Shown here: positions 1-7,657 of the stretch, one piece after another | Position numbering within the stretch: the first letter of the stretch is position 1 | Layout of the letters: the number at the start of each line of letters is the position of its first letter | Assembly: GCA_019419505.1 (NCBI GenBank) | Contig: DXZS01000008.1 | Coordinates: forward strand, 1 to 35,825 | Direction: 5' to 3' | From: Collinsella sp. | GTDB taxonomy: Bacteria > Actinomycetota > Coriobacteriia > Coriobacteriales > Coriobacteriaceae | Length of the DNA: 35,825 nt | Translations under genes and position numbers: made by a program | The notes under the pieces: generated by a model | The model's input: the letters and a program-made list of their open reading frames with translations, nothing else | The model's database searches: none | What the model was told of the DNA's origin: nothing

Positions 1-16
1 CCGTACGCTTGAACTG

Positions 17-50
17 AAAAGGGGGAGGCCTCGCGGCCTCCCCCTTTTTT
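17..50 (+). terminator. Intrinsic terminator of the upstream gene
   Basis: A 10-bp perfect GC stem (21-30 with 35-44) with a TCGC loop is flanked by AAAA and followed by six T residues. This is a textbook rho-independent terminator for a + strand gene that ends before the window. Confidence 0.9.
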
Positions 51-100
51 GCGTTTACGGGCTTTTGTCTCACATAGTAGCTGTGTTTTATAACCCTCGT

Positions 101-130
101 TTGTCGCATCTTCTGCGAACGGGCTACAAT
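101..130 (+). promoter_or_regulatory. Probable promoter of the acpS-tsaD operon
   Basis: A -35-like TTGTCG (101-106) and a -10-like TACAAT (125-130) are separated by 18 bp. Transcription would start near 137, giving a short leader before the acpS start at 160. Confidence 0.6.
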
Positions 131-159
131 AACTTAGTCTGTGCGATATGGAGGTGAAC

Positions 160-699
160 ATGGCTGAAGCTGGTATCGGCGTTGATATCGTCGAGATTTC
201 CCGCATGAAATCAATTCTTGAAAAGACGCCGTCGTTTGCTCGGCGTGTGTTTACCGAAGAAGAGCGTGCGTATTGCGATGCATCATCGCGTCCCGCTGCT
301 CACTATGCGAGCCGCTTTGCTTCGCGCGAGGCGGTACTTAAAGCTCTCGGCACGGGTTTTAGTCAAGGCGTGGGTCGCAAGGATGTTTCGGTTACGCGTG
401 ATAAACTCGGCAAACCGAAGGCGCTGCTTTCGGGCCGTGCTCTCGAGATCGCTCAAGAACTGGGTGTTGTTGAAGTCGCTCTTTCCATTACGCTTACAGG
501 AGACTTGGCCGTTGCGAATGCCATCGCGATTACCGAAGATGCTCGGCCTAAGCCAAAAGAGGAAAAGGTGAGCACCAAGAAACGCGTAGCGCAGACATTT
601 AAAGAGGCTCGCTCTGTTTTAGATGAGCTTGAGCAGCTGCAGAATTCAGCATTGACGGAGCACCTGGGCGATGCTTCGCAAGATACGCTAGGAGCATAG
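160..699 (+). CDS. acpS: Holo-[acyl-carrier-protein] synthase
   Basis: AcpS moves the 4'-phosphopantetheine arm of CoA onto a serine of apo-ACP and so activates fatty acid synthesis in the cytoplasm. The N-terminus has the family signature GIGVDIVEISRM, whose Asp binds Mg, and later FASREAVLKALGTGF, which holds the second metal-binding Glu. I chose ATG 160 because the GGAGGTG just before it is a strong ribosome site; the ATG at 148 lies next to that site and has none of its own. The core fills about the first 125 residues. The remaining 55 or so form a charged tail (from about KPKEEKVSTKKR) beyond the usual AcpS length. It is the first gene of an operon and its stop abuts the next start. Confidence 0.93.
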   Translation: MAEAGIGVDIVEISRMKSILEKTPSFARRVFTEEERAYCDASSRPAAHYASRFASREAVLKALGTGFSQGVGRKDVSVTRDKLGKPKALLSGRALEIAQELGVVEVALSITLTGDLAVANAIAITEDARPKPKEEKVSTKKRVAQTFKEARSVLDELEQLQNSALTEHLGDASQDTLGA

Positions 700-2316
700 A
701 TGAAACCGGTTTTGAGTACCGAAGAAGTCGTTCGTCTCGAGGATATCATCGAACGCGAAGGGACTTCGAAGGCCGAGCTTATGGAGCTAGCGGGTGAGTT
801 TGCCGCCAACGAGGTCTTGAAGCTCAATCCCGATCGGGTTCTCGTTCTGGTCGGTTTTGGTAATAATGGCGGCGACGGTTGGGTTGCCGCCGATATCCTG
901 AGCCATAAGGGTGTGGACGTGGATATCGTTTCTCCGGTTGAACCGGATGAGATTCCTGCTGCTCTGGCACGTCATGTTGCTCGTCGTACTGCCGGCCGCG
1001 ATGTGCACGTTTGCGTCGGCCCCTCGCGTGATGAACTCGAGGTTTTGATCGATAAGGCCGATGTTGTTGTCGATGCCATTTTTGGTACCGGTTTTCACGG
1101 GAATCTGCGTGCGCCGTTCTCCATCTGGATTCCTACGGTCAATGAATGCGCCGACTGTGTCGTATCCATTGATGTCCCCTCGGGCCTGAATGCCGAGACG
1201 GGCGTTGTTGATGACGACTGCATTCGTGCCGAGCATACGGTGACGATGATTGCGCCCAAGATTGGTTTGTATAGCGCCGATGGCCCTGAGTATGCTGGCG
1301 ATTTGATCTGCGGCAATCTTTACGACCGTCTTGACGAGGTCATCGATGATGTCGACCACGCCGCCGAGATTGTCGAGCCCGGTGACTTAGTTGATTACTT
1401 TGCTCCACTACCTACGAATATCGATAAGTATTCCCGTGGCTCTGTGCTTATTGTCGCCGGATCTGCGCAATATCCTGGTGCTGCCATTATGGCGGCCAAG
1501 TCTGCAGCTCGCGCGGGTGCTGGTTACGTGGCAGTCGCGGCTCCTGACGCCTGCGCCAATCTTATTCGCATGGCACTTCCTTCGATTCCCGTCTTTGCTA
1601 TTCCGTCTGATTCCCGCGGCTCCTTTGGCGCCGCTGCGCGCATGACGGTGTGCGAGATTGCAAAGAAGTACAGCTGCGTACTGTGCGGTCCCGGTATGAC
1701 GACATCTGCCGGCGCTATGCAGGTGGTTTCGGGCTTGCTCGAGCTTGATGTGCCGCTTATTTTGGACGCCGATGCACTCAACTGCCTTGCTAAGATTGCC
1801 ATTGACGGTATTGATAGTAATCCCGAGATGTATCGTCGCGAGCAGCCGTTGGTTATGACGCCGCACTATCGTGAGCTTTCGCGTCTGGTTGCCGGTGACG
1901 AGGTGAACGACCTTGGTACCGCGATTGCGGCCGCGCAGAAGGTTGTCTGGGCTGCAGGCTCCGACAATCTGGTGGTCATTGCCAAGGGGTCGACGACGGC
2001 TATCTGTGGCGTTGAGCGTGTGTTGCTGCCGCTCTCGGGTCCGGCTTCTCTAGCAACTGCCGGTTCGGGTGATGTTCTCGCGGGTATTTTGGCCGGCACG
2101 CTTGCCACCATGCGCGACGAGATGGATCGTTGGGAGTTGCTGTATTCGTACGCCGTCGCACTTCACAGCTACGCCGGTTTTGCCGCGGCGACGGAGTATG
2201 GTGAGAAGAGCGTTATCGCGACCGATCTTATCGACTTGATCGGTCCTGCCATGGAGCTGGCGGCAAAGGATGCGCTCGAAGATCTGGGAATCATGGACGA
2301 AGGGTCGGATGACTAA
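700..2316 (+). CDS. nnr: Bifunctional NAD(P)HX epimerase / ADP(ATP)-dependent NAD(P)HX dehydratase
   Basis: This enzyme repairs damaged hydrated NAD(P)H. The N-terminal YjeF_N domain epimerises R-NAD(P)HX, and the C-terminal ribokinase-like domain dehydrates S-NAD(P)HX at the cost of ADP or ATP. The first domain (about residues 1-215) carries GFGNNGGDGWVAA, DAIFGTGFHG and SIDVPSGLNAETG. The second (about 230-530) carries VAGSAQYPGAA, LDADALNCLA, MTPHYRELSRL, VIAKGSTT and TAGSGDVLAGILAG, the nucleotide-binding catalytic loop. The length of 538 aa is slightly above that of E. coli Nnr. The ATG follows the acpS stop directly, with GGAG 10 bases upstream, so translation is probably coupled. Pairing with acpS and alr is common in Gram-positives. 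Confidence 0.93.
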   Translation: MKPVLSTEEVVRLEDIIEREGTSKAELMELAGEFAANEVLKLNPDRVLVLVGFGNNGGDGWVAADILSHKGVDVDIVSPVEPDEIPAALARHVARRTAGRDVHVCVGPSRDELEVLIDKADVVVDAIFGTGFHGNLRAPFSIWIPTVNECADCVVSIDVPSGLNAETGVVDDDCIRAEHTVTMIAPKIGLYSADGPEYAGDLICGNLYDRLDEVIDDVDHAAEIVEPGDLVDYFAPLPTNIDKYSRGSVLIVAGSAQYPGAAIMAAKSAARAGAGYVAVAAPDACANLIRMALPSIPVFAIPSDSRGSFGAAARMTVCEIAKKYSCVLCGPGMTTSAGAMQVVSGLLELDVPLILDADALNCLAKIAIDGIDSNPEMYRREQPLVMTPHYRELSRLVAGDEVNDLGTAIAAAQKVVWAAGSDNLVVIAKGSTTAICGVERVLLPLSGPASLATAGSGDVLAGILAGTLATMRDEMDRWELLYSYAVALHSYAGFAAATEYGEKSVIATDLIDLIGPAMELAAKDALEDLGIMDEGSDD

Positions 2317-2318
2317 TC

Positions 2319-3464
2319 ATGAATAAAGCCGATTTGACGCGCTGGTCCTGGGTCGAGATCGACCGTGGGGCGCTCCGTCGTAACACGAGGGCCTACAAGA
2401 ACTTGCTGAATCCACGTCAGCGCCTGTGCTGCGTGGTCAAGGCCGATGCTTATGGCCATGGAGCTGTTGAGTGCGCCAAGATCATGTATTCGGCCGGTGC
2501 CGACATGTTTGCCGTGGCGACGGTTAACGAGGGCGTTGAGCTCCGACAGGGCGGGATTACGAAACCCATCCTCATCCTAAGCGAGCCGCCTATCGAGGCC
2601 ATTCCGACGTTGCTCGAGTTTGATATCATGCCCTCGGTCTATACGTCTGACTTTGCTCTTGCGTATGGCGAATGTGCCGTCGCGGCGGGCAAAGTGGGCA
2701 AGTATCATCTCGCCATCGAGACGGGCATGAATCGTATCGGCGTTCACTACACGCAGGTGCTCGACTTTGTCCGCGGTATAAATTTCCATCGCGGTATTCA
2801 GTGCGACGGCGTATTTACGCACTTCGCCACGGCCGATGAACCTTCGGGCTGGGACTACAAACTGCAGTGTCAGCGCTTTACCGAGGCCGTTCAGGCCATT
2901 AAGGATGCGGGCTTTGAGTGCGGTATCGTGCACTGCGCCAACACGCCGTCCTCGATGCTCGACCCTTCGATGCATTTTGATATGATTCGCGCCGGCGTTG
3001 GCTTGTATGGCATGCAGCCGTGCGAGCTGAGTGGCCGCGTGATGCAGCTTGATCCCGTTATGAGCGTCCATGCGCGCGTGACGCGCGTGGCACACCCTGC
3101 GATGGGTGAGGGCGTGGGCTACGGTTTTACCTACCGCGTACCGCGCACGCGCGTTCAGATCTGCACGCTGCCGATCGGTTATGCCGACGGCCTATCGCGT
3201 ACGCTTTCCAATCGTATGGATGTGCTGTATCGCGGCGAGCGCGTGCATCAGGTTGGCAATATCTGCATGGACCAGTTTATGGTCGCCATTCAGTCCAACC
3301 CGGCACACGAGATTCCCGAGGCCGAGTATGGTGACGAGTTGATTATTGTCGGCCGCGATGGCGATGCCGAGATCACTATGGACGAGATGGCCCGACTGCG
3401 CGGAACGATTAACTACGAGGTCGCCTGCGGCTTTGGCATGCGCCTCGACAAGGTCTACGTGTAG
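2319..3464 (+). CDS. alr: Alanine racemase (PLP-dependent)
   Basis: Alr interconverts L- and D-alanine and supplies D-Ala for peptidoglycan. The PLP lysine lies in VVKADAYGHGAVE near residue 41. The barrel continues through ETGMNRIGVH, FTHFATAD and CANTPSS. The C-terminal domain has GVGYGFTYR, which contains the catalytic Tyr, then LPIGYADGLSR and GNICMDQFMV. At 381 aa it has the normal length. It starts 2 nt after the previous stop with only a weak ribosome site, suggesting coupled translation. Confidence 0.95.
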   Translation: MNKADLTRWSWVEIDRGALRRNTRAYKNLLNPRQRLCCVVKADAYGHGAVECAKIMYSAGADMFAVATVNEGVELRQGGITKPILILSEPPIEAIPTLLEFDIMPSVYTSDFALAYGECAVAAGKVGKYHLAIETGMNRIGVHYTQVLDFVRGINFHRGIQCDGVFTHFATADEPSGWDYKLQCQRFTEAVQAIKDAGFECGIVHCANTPSSMLDPSMHFDMIRAGVGLYGMQPCELSGRVMQLDPVMSVHARVTRVAHPAMGEGVGYGFTYRVPRTRVQICTLPIGYADGLSRTLSNRMDVLYRGERVHQVGNICMDQFMVAIQSNPAHEIPEAEYGDELIIVGRDGDAEITMDEMARLRGTINYEVACGFGMRLDKVYV

Positions 3465-3472
3465 GAGTCGCC

Positions 3473-4093
3473 ATGGGCGTCATGCACATCCCCGGCCATA
3501 CCCATCAGGCACCACGTGAGGTCGCACTCGAGGAAATTGAGGCCGTTCTGGGCGATTGTCACCTCTGCCAGCTCTACCAGTCGCGTCACAATATCGTGTT
3601 TGGCGTGGGAAACCCCCGCGCTCGTGTGATGTTTATTGGCGAGGCGCCGGGCCGCAATGAGGATTTGCAGGGCGAGCCCTTTGTGGGGGCGGCAGGCGAG
3701 GACCTCAACGGCATTTTGTCGCTGGCGGGGCTCAAACGCGAAGACGTCTACATTGCCAACGTGCTTAAGTGCCGCCCGCCGGGAAACCGCAATCCACGTC
3801 CCGAGGAAGTGCTGGCTTGCTCGCCGTTTTTGCGTGAGCAGATTCGAAGCATCTGGCCCGATATTATCGTGACGCTCGGCAACCCCGCGACGCACTTTGT
3901 GCTTAAGACCGAGATTGGCATTACTAAGCTGCGCGGCAGGTTCCACCAGATGGGGCATTTTGTAGTAATGCCTACGTTCCATCCGGCAGCAGCGCTACGC
4001 AATCCGGCGTGGCAGGAACTGCTGGAGGAAGACTTTAAGATGCTGGGCGACTATCTGGAGCGACATCCCGCACCAGAGGACGCCTCGGAATAA
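3473..4093 (+). CDS. Uracil-DNA glycosylase, family 4 (4Fe-4S)
   Basis: This enzyme excises uracil from DNA as the first step of base excision repair. The family-4 motifs are visible: FIGEAPGRNEDLQGEPFVGAAG (catalytic loop) and MPTFHPAAALRNP near residue 170. Four cysteines are placed as expected for the iron-sulfur cluster: CHLC near residue 27, and two more in LKCRPPGNRNPRPEEVLAC. Its length of 206 aa is normal for the family. It starts 8 nt after alr behind GGAG. Being inside a cell-wall/tRNA-modification operon probably reflects growth-linked expression rather than shared function. Confidence 0.93.
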   Translation: MGVMHIPGHTHQAPREVALEEIEAVLGDCHLCQLYQSRHNIVFGVGNPRARVMFIGEAPGRNEDLQGEPFVGAAGEDLNGILSLAGLKREDVYIANVLKCRPPGNRNPRPEEVLACSPFLREQIRSIWPDIIVTLGNPATHFVLKTEIGITKLRGRFHQMGHFVVMPTFHPAAALRNPAWQELLEEDFKMLGDYLERHPAPEDASE

Positions 4094-4105
4094 TAAGGAG
4101 CATAT

Positions 4106-4612
4106 ATGTCCCTGGAGCGCCTGGGGGTAGGTACTTACAAAACGACTTGCGCTGCCGATACGGAGTACTTTGGCGAGCTAATTGCACCGTGCCTTGAGGA
4201 CGGCGATGTGCTCATCCTGACCGGTGGCCTGGGAGTGGGCAAAACTCACTTTACCAAGGGCGTCTCGCGCGGGCTGGGCGATGGGCATATGGTTACGAGC
4301 CCTACGTTTGCGCTCATGGCCGTTCACGATCAAGGCCGTATTCCGCTGTTTCACTTTGATCTATACCGCCTGGAGCATGCCTACGAGCTCGAGGATACGG
4401 GCATTTTCGATGTGCTGGGCTATGAGGGTGCTTGCCTGCTGGAATGGGGCGAACAATTCCAAGACGAGCTGACGGATGAGTATCTTTCGGTGACGCTCAA
4501 GCGTGATGAGGGCGACAGCGATGTGCGAACGATAACGCTCGAGGCGCACGGTGACCGCGCAATGGAGCTTTCCCATTTGATTGATAAGGCTGTACAAGAT
4601 GAGCTTGCATAA
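4106..4612 (+). CDS. tsaE: tRNA threonylcarbamoyladenosine biosynthesis ATPase TsaE
   Basis: TsaE is the small P-loop ATPase that resets the TsaB-TsaD complex during synthesis of the t6A37 modification on ANN-decoding tRNAs. It has Walker A GGLGVGKTHFTKG (near residue 40), then VTSPTFALM, FHFDLYRLEHAYELEDTG and LLEWGEQF. It is 168 aa, normal for the family. AAGGAG lies 7 nt upstream of the ATG. The 3' end overlaps the next gene, which encodes its two partner subunits, by 14 nt. Confidence 0.94.
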   Translation: MSLERLGVGTYKTTCAADTEYFGELIAPCLEDGDVLILTGGLGVGKTHFTKGVSRGLGDGHMVTSPTFALMAVHDQGRIPLFHFDLYRLEHAYELEDTGIFDVLGYEGACLLEWGEQFQDELTDEYLSVTLKRDEGDSDVRTITLEAHGDRAMELSHLIDKAVQDELA

Positions 4613-6983
4613 CGACAGCGCGCTGGTGGTGGCGCTCGATACTTCGACCGACATGCTTGCCTGCGCGGCAAGCTGGATTGATGGGCAGACGGGCGAGACG
4701 AAGCTCGTGAGTGGCGACCACATGTGTCGCCGTCACGCCAACGTTGAGCTCGTGAATACCGTTGATGGCGTGCTGGCTCAAGCCGGTCTGGATCGCAGCG
4801 ATGTTGGTTACTACGTGGTCGGCCGCGGCCCGGGGTCCTTTACGGGTGTGCGCATCGGCATCTCCACTGCCAAGGGCCTCGCACGTGGTGCCAATGTTCC
4901 GCTGCTGGGCGTGTCGACGCTCGACGCTTGCGCTTGGACGGCGTGGAAGGCTGGCGTGCGCGGCAAGCTTGGTATCTTGGCCGATGCTATGCGCGGTGAG
5001 GTATATCCAGCGCTGTATATGCTGGTCGATGAGGGCCCCGAGCGTCAATTTGAGCGCGAACACGTGGTCAAGGCCGCCGTGGCGCTCGATGAGTGGCGCC
5101 AAGCAGCGGACTGGGACCAGCTTCAGCTGACCGGTGACGGTCTCGTGCGCTATGGCAAGCTGCTGGGTGAGGACGAGACCGCCCGCTGCGTGGAGCGCGA
5201 CCTGTGGTGGCCTTCGGGCGAGGGCTTGCTGCTCGCGCACGCTGCGGGTGACGGCGATCCGGCCCGCGTCTTGCCGATTTACACGCGCCTTTCGGATGCC
5301 GAGGAAAACGAGCGCAAGCGTCTTGGTCTTGCCGAGAGTGCGCAGAGCGAAATTACGGGCGTTGCCGATGAGCTCGCCGGTCGTCATCTGCAGTTCCGTC
5401 CCATGGGCGCGGCGGATGCCGAGGGCGCGAGCGCGCTAGAGGCTGCCTGCTTTGAAGGTGCCGGACACGAGGCGTGGACGCCGGGCATGTTCCTGTCCGA
5501 ACTGGGCGAGGACGTCGCTGCGCCGCGTAGTTGGTGGGTGGCACACGACGACGGCAAACTGCTGGGCCTTGCCGGCGGTATGGTCGTGGACGGTGATGTG
5601 CAGATTCTGGATGTCGCCGTCGACCCGGCACATCGCCGTGAGGGCATTGCCCGCAAGCTGCTGTCGCATGTGAGCTATGATGCCCAAATGCTCGGCTGCA
5701 CCACGGCTTCGCTCGAGGTCGAGGACGGCAACGAGGGAGCGATCGCGCTTTATAACGCTCTGGGCTTTACCGAGGTGGGTCGTCGCCGCGGCTACTATGG
5801 TGCCGGCAAAGACGCCATCGTCATGACGGCCCCACTTCCCCTCGTACTTCCGGTCGACAATGCTTCGCCCGAGCCGACGGCGGCAGAGCAGCGCGTGTGG
5901 CCGCTGCCTGCGCCTGGGCGCTCAGAGGTGGAGCGTGCCGAAATTGAGCATCGCCGCCTAGTACTCGCTATCGAGAGCTCCTGCGACGAGACGGCGGTGG
6001 CGATTATCGATGCGGATGGCAATATGCTGGCCAACCAGGTGTCGACGCAGATCGATTTCCATGCCCGTTTTGGCGGCGTGGTGCCCGAGATCGCCTCGCG
6101 CAAGCACGTTGAGGTCATCGTGAGCGTCGTGGACGCGGCGCTCGAGGACGCCGCAGCATCGCTTGGTCTTGAGGGTGGAGCCATTGCCCCTAGCGAGCTT
6201 GCCGCCGTGGGCGTGACACAGGGTCCGGGCCTGGTGGGCGCCCTCGTGGTGGGCGTTGCCTTTGCTAAAGGCTTTGCCTACGCTGCCGGTAAGCCGCTCG
6301 TATGCGTCAACCATCTGGAGGGGCACCTGTTTGCCAACTTGCTGGCGCAGCCCGACCTCAAGCCGCCGTTTATCTTCACGCTCGTCTCGGGCGGTCATAC
6401 CATGCTTGTTCACGTCAAGGCGTGGGGCGACTACGAGGTGCTCGGCGAGACGCTCGACGACGCCGTGGGCGAAGCCTTCGACAAGGTGGCAAAGGCACTG
6501 GGTCTTGGCTATCCCGGAGGCCCTATCATCTCCAAGCTTGCCGAGACGGGCAACCCCAAGGCGATCGATTTCCCCCGTGCGCTTAACAGCAGGGGGGACT
6601 ATCGCTTCTCGCTTTCGGGCCTCAAGACGGCGGTGACGCTCTACATCGAGCAGGAGACCAAGGCCGGGCGCACGATTCACCTGCCCGACCTAGCGGCCTC
6701 GTTTGAGGCGGCGGTCTTTGACGTGCAGTACAAGAAGGCCAAAAACGCCCTGCACGCCACCGGGTGCAAGGAGTATTGCATCGGCGGTGGTGTCTCGGCC
6801 AATCCGCATCTGCGCGAGATGATGATCAAGAAGCTCGGGCGTCAGGGGATCCGCGTGACGGTGCCGCCCTTGTCTGCCTGCACCGATAACGCTGCCATGA
6901 TCGCGGAGGTCGCCCGCCGTAAATTCGACCGAGGTGAAATCTCGCCGTTCGACGTCGATGCCGATCCGAACATGACGCTGTAG
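4599..6983 (+). CDS. tsaD: TsaB-RimI-TsaD fusion: t6A synthesis subunits joined by an N-acetyltransferase
   Basis: One 794-residue reading frame covers three proteins that are often adjacent genes. Residues about 1-235 are TsaB (VALDTSTD; GRGPGSFTGVRIGISTAKGLA). Residues about 258-410 are a RimI-type GNAT, with the acetyl-CoA loop in DPAHRREGIARKLL and LEVEDGNEGAIALYNALGF. Residues about 450-794 are TsaD (LAIESSCDETAVAI; the metal motif HLEGH near 573; LVSGGHT; GGVSAN). TsaD with TsaB moves threonylcarbamoyl to A37 of tRNA; RimI acetylates the ribosomal protein bS18 N-terminus. ATG 4599 gives the TsaB N-terminus without extra residues and overlaps tsaE by 14 nt. I see no frameshift or stop at the domain joints, so the fusion looks genuine. 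All key motifs are intact. Confidence 0.93.
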   Translation: MSLHNDSALVVALDTSTDMLACAASWIDGQTGETKLVSGDHMCRRHANVELVNTVDGVLAQAGLDRSDVGYYVVGRGPGSFTGVRIGISTAKGLARGANVPLLGVSTLDACAWTAWKAGVRGKLGILADAMRGEVYPALYMLVDEGPERQFEREHVVKAAVALDEWRQAADWDQLQLTGDGLVRYGKLLGEDETARCVERDLWWPSGEGLLLAHAAGDGDPARVLPIYTRLSDAEENERKRLGLAESAQSEITGVADELAGRHLQFRPMGAADAEGASALEAACFEGAGHEAWTPGMFLSELGEDVAAPRSWWVAHDDGKLLGLAGGMVVDGDVQILDVAVDPAHRREGIARKLLSHVSYDAQMLGCTTASLEVEDGNEGAIALYNALGFTEVGRRRGYYGAGKDAIVMTAPLPLVLPVDNASPEPTAAEQRVWPLPAPGRSEVERAEIEHRRLVLAIESSCDETAVAIIDADGNMLANQVSTQIDFHARFGGVVPEIASRKHVEVIVSVVDAALEDAAASLGLEGGAIAPSELAAVGVTQGPGLVGALVVGVAFAKGFAYAAGKPLVCVNHLEGHLFANLLAQPDLKPPFIFTLVSGGHTMLVHVKAWGDYEVLGETLDDAVGEAFDKVAKALGLGYPGGPIISKLAETGNPKAIDFPRALNSRGDYRFSLSGLKTAVTLYIEQETKAGRTIHLPDLAASFEAAVFDVQYKKAKNALHATGCKEYCIGGGVSANPHLREMMIKKLGRQGIRVTVPPLSACTDNAAMIAEVARRKFDRGEISPFDVDADPNMTL

Positions 6984-7387
6984 CTGGTACGGCGCGGCCC
7001 CCCGTCCGGGGACCTTTCTGTATCGATATAGCTTCTGAGCTGGTTTGGCGTCGACAACGTCCGGCAAGGTTAGCCAGCTGCGTCGAATTTCCGGCGTGCT
7101 TTAGCTGAAAGAAAAGATGGCATGCGGAGCTTTGCTCCGCATTTGGGATGGGAGCCCCTCGGGAGCGGGCGGGCGTATACAAGGTTTATCGCGAGTTCCG
7201 CACGAGCCGGAGAGCACTTAATGTGCTCTCCGTGCGAGCAGGACTGTAGAGCAGGAAACCTTGTATACGCCCGCCCGCTCCCGAGGGGCATCTCTCATGC
7301 AAAAACTTTTGTTGGGTAAAGTCCGAGGTCAATGGCGTTTTATACCGAGAAATTCAAAAATAGTTGAAAATTCATTACAAATTTGCG
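6984..7387. other. Intergenic region after tsaD, with hairpins and a nested inverted repeat
   Basis: No gene is supported here. After the tsaD stop there is a weak C/G-rich hairpin near 6997-7018 followed by TTTCT. A 9-bp hairpin (7122-7130 with 7134-7142, loop TTT) comes next and may end the operon. The large nested inverted repeat at 7154-7289 is listed separately. The rest is AT-rich up to the cstA promoter. Confidence 0.7.
7154..7289 (+). repeat. Nested inverted-repeat element, copy 1
   Basis: A perfect 34-bp inverted repeat (7154-7187 with 7256-7289) encloses a 68-nt core. In the core a second perfect 9-bp hairpin (7209-7217 with 7223-7231) has the loop TTAAT. The core segments ATCGCGAGTTCCGCACG (7188-7204) and GCAGGACTG (7238-7246) recur in copy 2 at 29831-29966, in the opposite orientation. 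The outer arms of the two copies differ in sequence but each pair is perfect. No coding potential is convincing. It could be a non-autonomous mobile element, an RNA processing or termination structure, or a protein-bound palindrome. Confidence 0.85.
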
Positions 7388-7416
7388 TTGACTTTAGGTA
7401 ACTAAAGTTTCATACT
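7388..7416 (+). promoter_or_regulatory. Probable promoter of the cstA leader and gene
   Basis: TTGACT (7388-7393) and CATACT (7411-7416) are separated by exactly 17 bp. Transcription would begin near 7423, leaving a 235-nt leader before the cstA start. Confidence 0.65.
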
Positions 7417-7487
7417 CCTTTTCAACCACTGGGGGATGTGAACACGCACGGATCGTTCGCATCATGATTGAAGAGGATTTTTTAGAC

Positions 7488-7532
7488 ATGTTCACGCATC
7501 AGCTAAACATTATCAGCGTAGTAATTATCTGA
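7488..7532 (+). CDS. Putative leader peptide upstream of cstA
   Basis: A 14-codon frame encodes MFTHQLNIISVVII and then stops. It has AAGAGGA about 10 nt before its ATG, and six of its last seven codons are Ile or Val. It lies between a good promoter and an intrinsic terminator, the arrangement of amino-acid attenuators. An 8-bp pairing joins its early codons (7495-7502) with its stop region (7529-7536). Translation is inferred, not shown; it is too short for coding statistics. Confidence 0.5.
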   Translation: MFTHQLNIISVVII

Positions 7533-7534
7533 TG

Positions 7535-7577
7535 CGGGTTAGCACATACAGCTAGCCCGTACGATAACGGGCGGCTG
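7535..7577 (+). promoter_or_regulatory. Competing hairpins between leader peptide and terminator
   Basis: Segment 7535-7543 can pair with 7551-7559 (9 bp, one G-U). Alternatively 7549-7560 can pair with 7567-7577 (10 bp with small bulges). The two share strand 7551-7559 and so exclude each other, as the pause and anti-pause stems of attenuators do. I could not find a stem that clearly invades the terminator arm. Confidence 0.45.
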
Positions 7578-7583
7578 ATGAAG

Positions 7584-7622
7584 ATGAGGGCCGTCGAGCG
7601 CAACCGACGGCCCTCATTTTTT
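7584..7622 (+). terminator. Intrinsic terminator in the cstA leader
   Basis: A 13-bp perfect stem (7584-7596 with 7605-7617), an 8-nt loop and a run of six T residues (7617-7622) lie 35 nt before the cstA start and after the putative leader peptide. Its place between promoter and gene implies that transcription of cstA depends on readthrough. Confidence 0.85.
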
Positions 7623-7657
7623 ATGTCTGAGAAGTTCTTTTTAGAGGAGGAAATGTA

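Noticed and set aside
148..159. acpS start at ATG 148
   Set aside because: The strong GGAGGTG ribosome site begins at 150 and serves ATG 160; AcpS proteins normally begin close to the GIGVD motif.
7122..7319. Small protein-coding frames across nested repeat 1, with similar peptides in the other strand and at repeat 2
   Set aside because: The peptide similarity follows from the inverted repeat itself. The frames lack ribosome sites and are not kept outside the repeat.
7423..7657. T-box or known riboswitch in the cstA leader
   Set aside because: I saw no T-box consensus (AGGGTGGNACCGCG type) nor an aptamer core I recognise. A leader peptide with terminator fits better.
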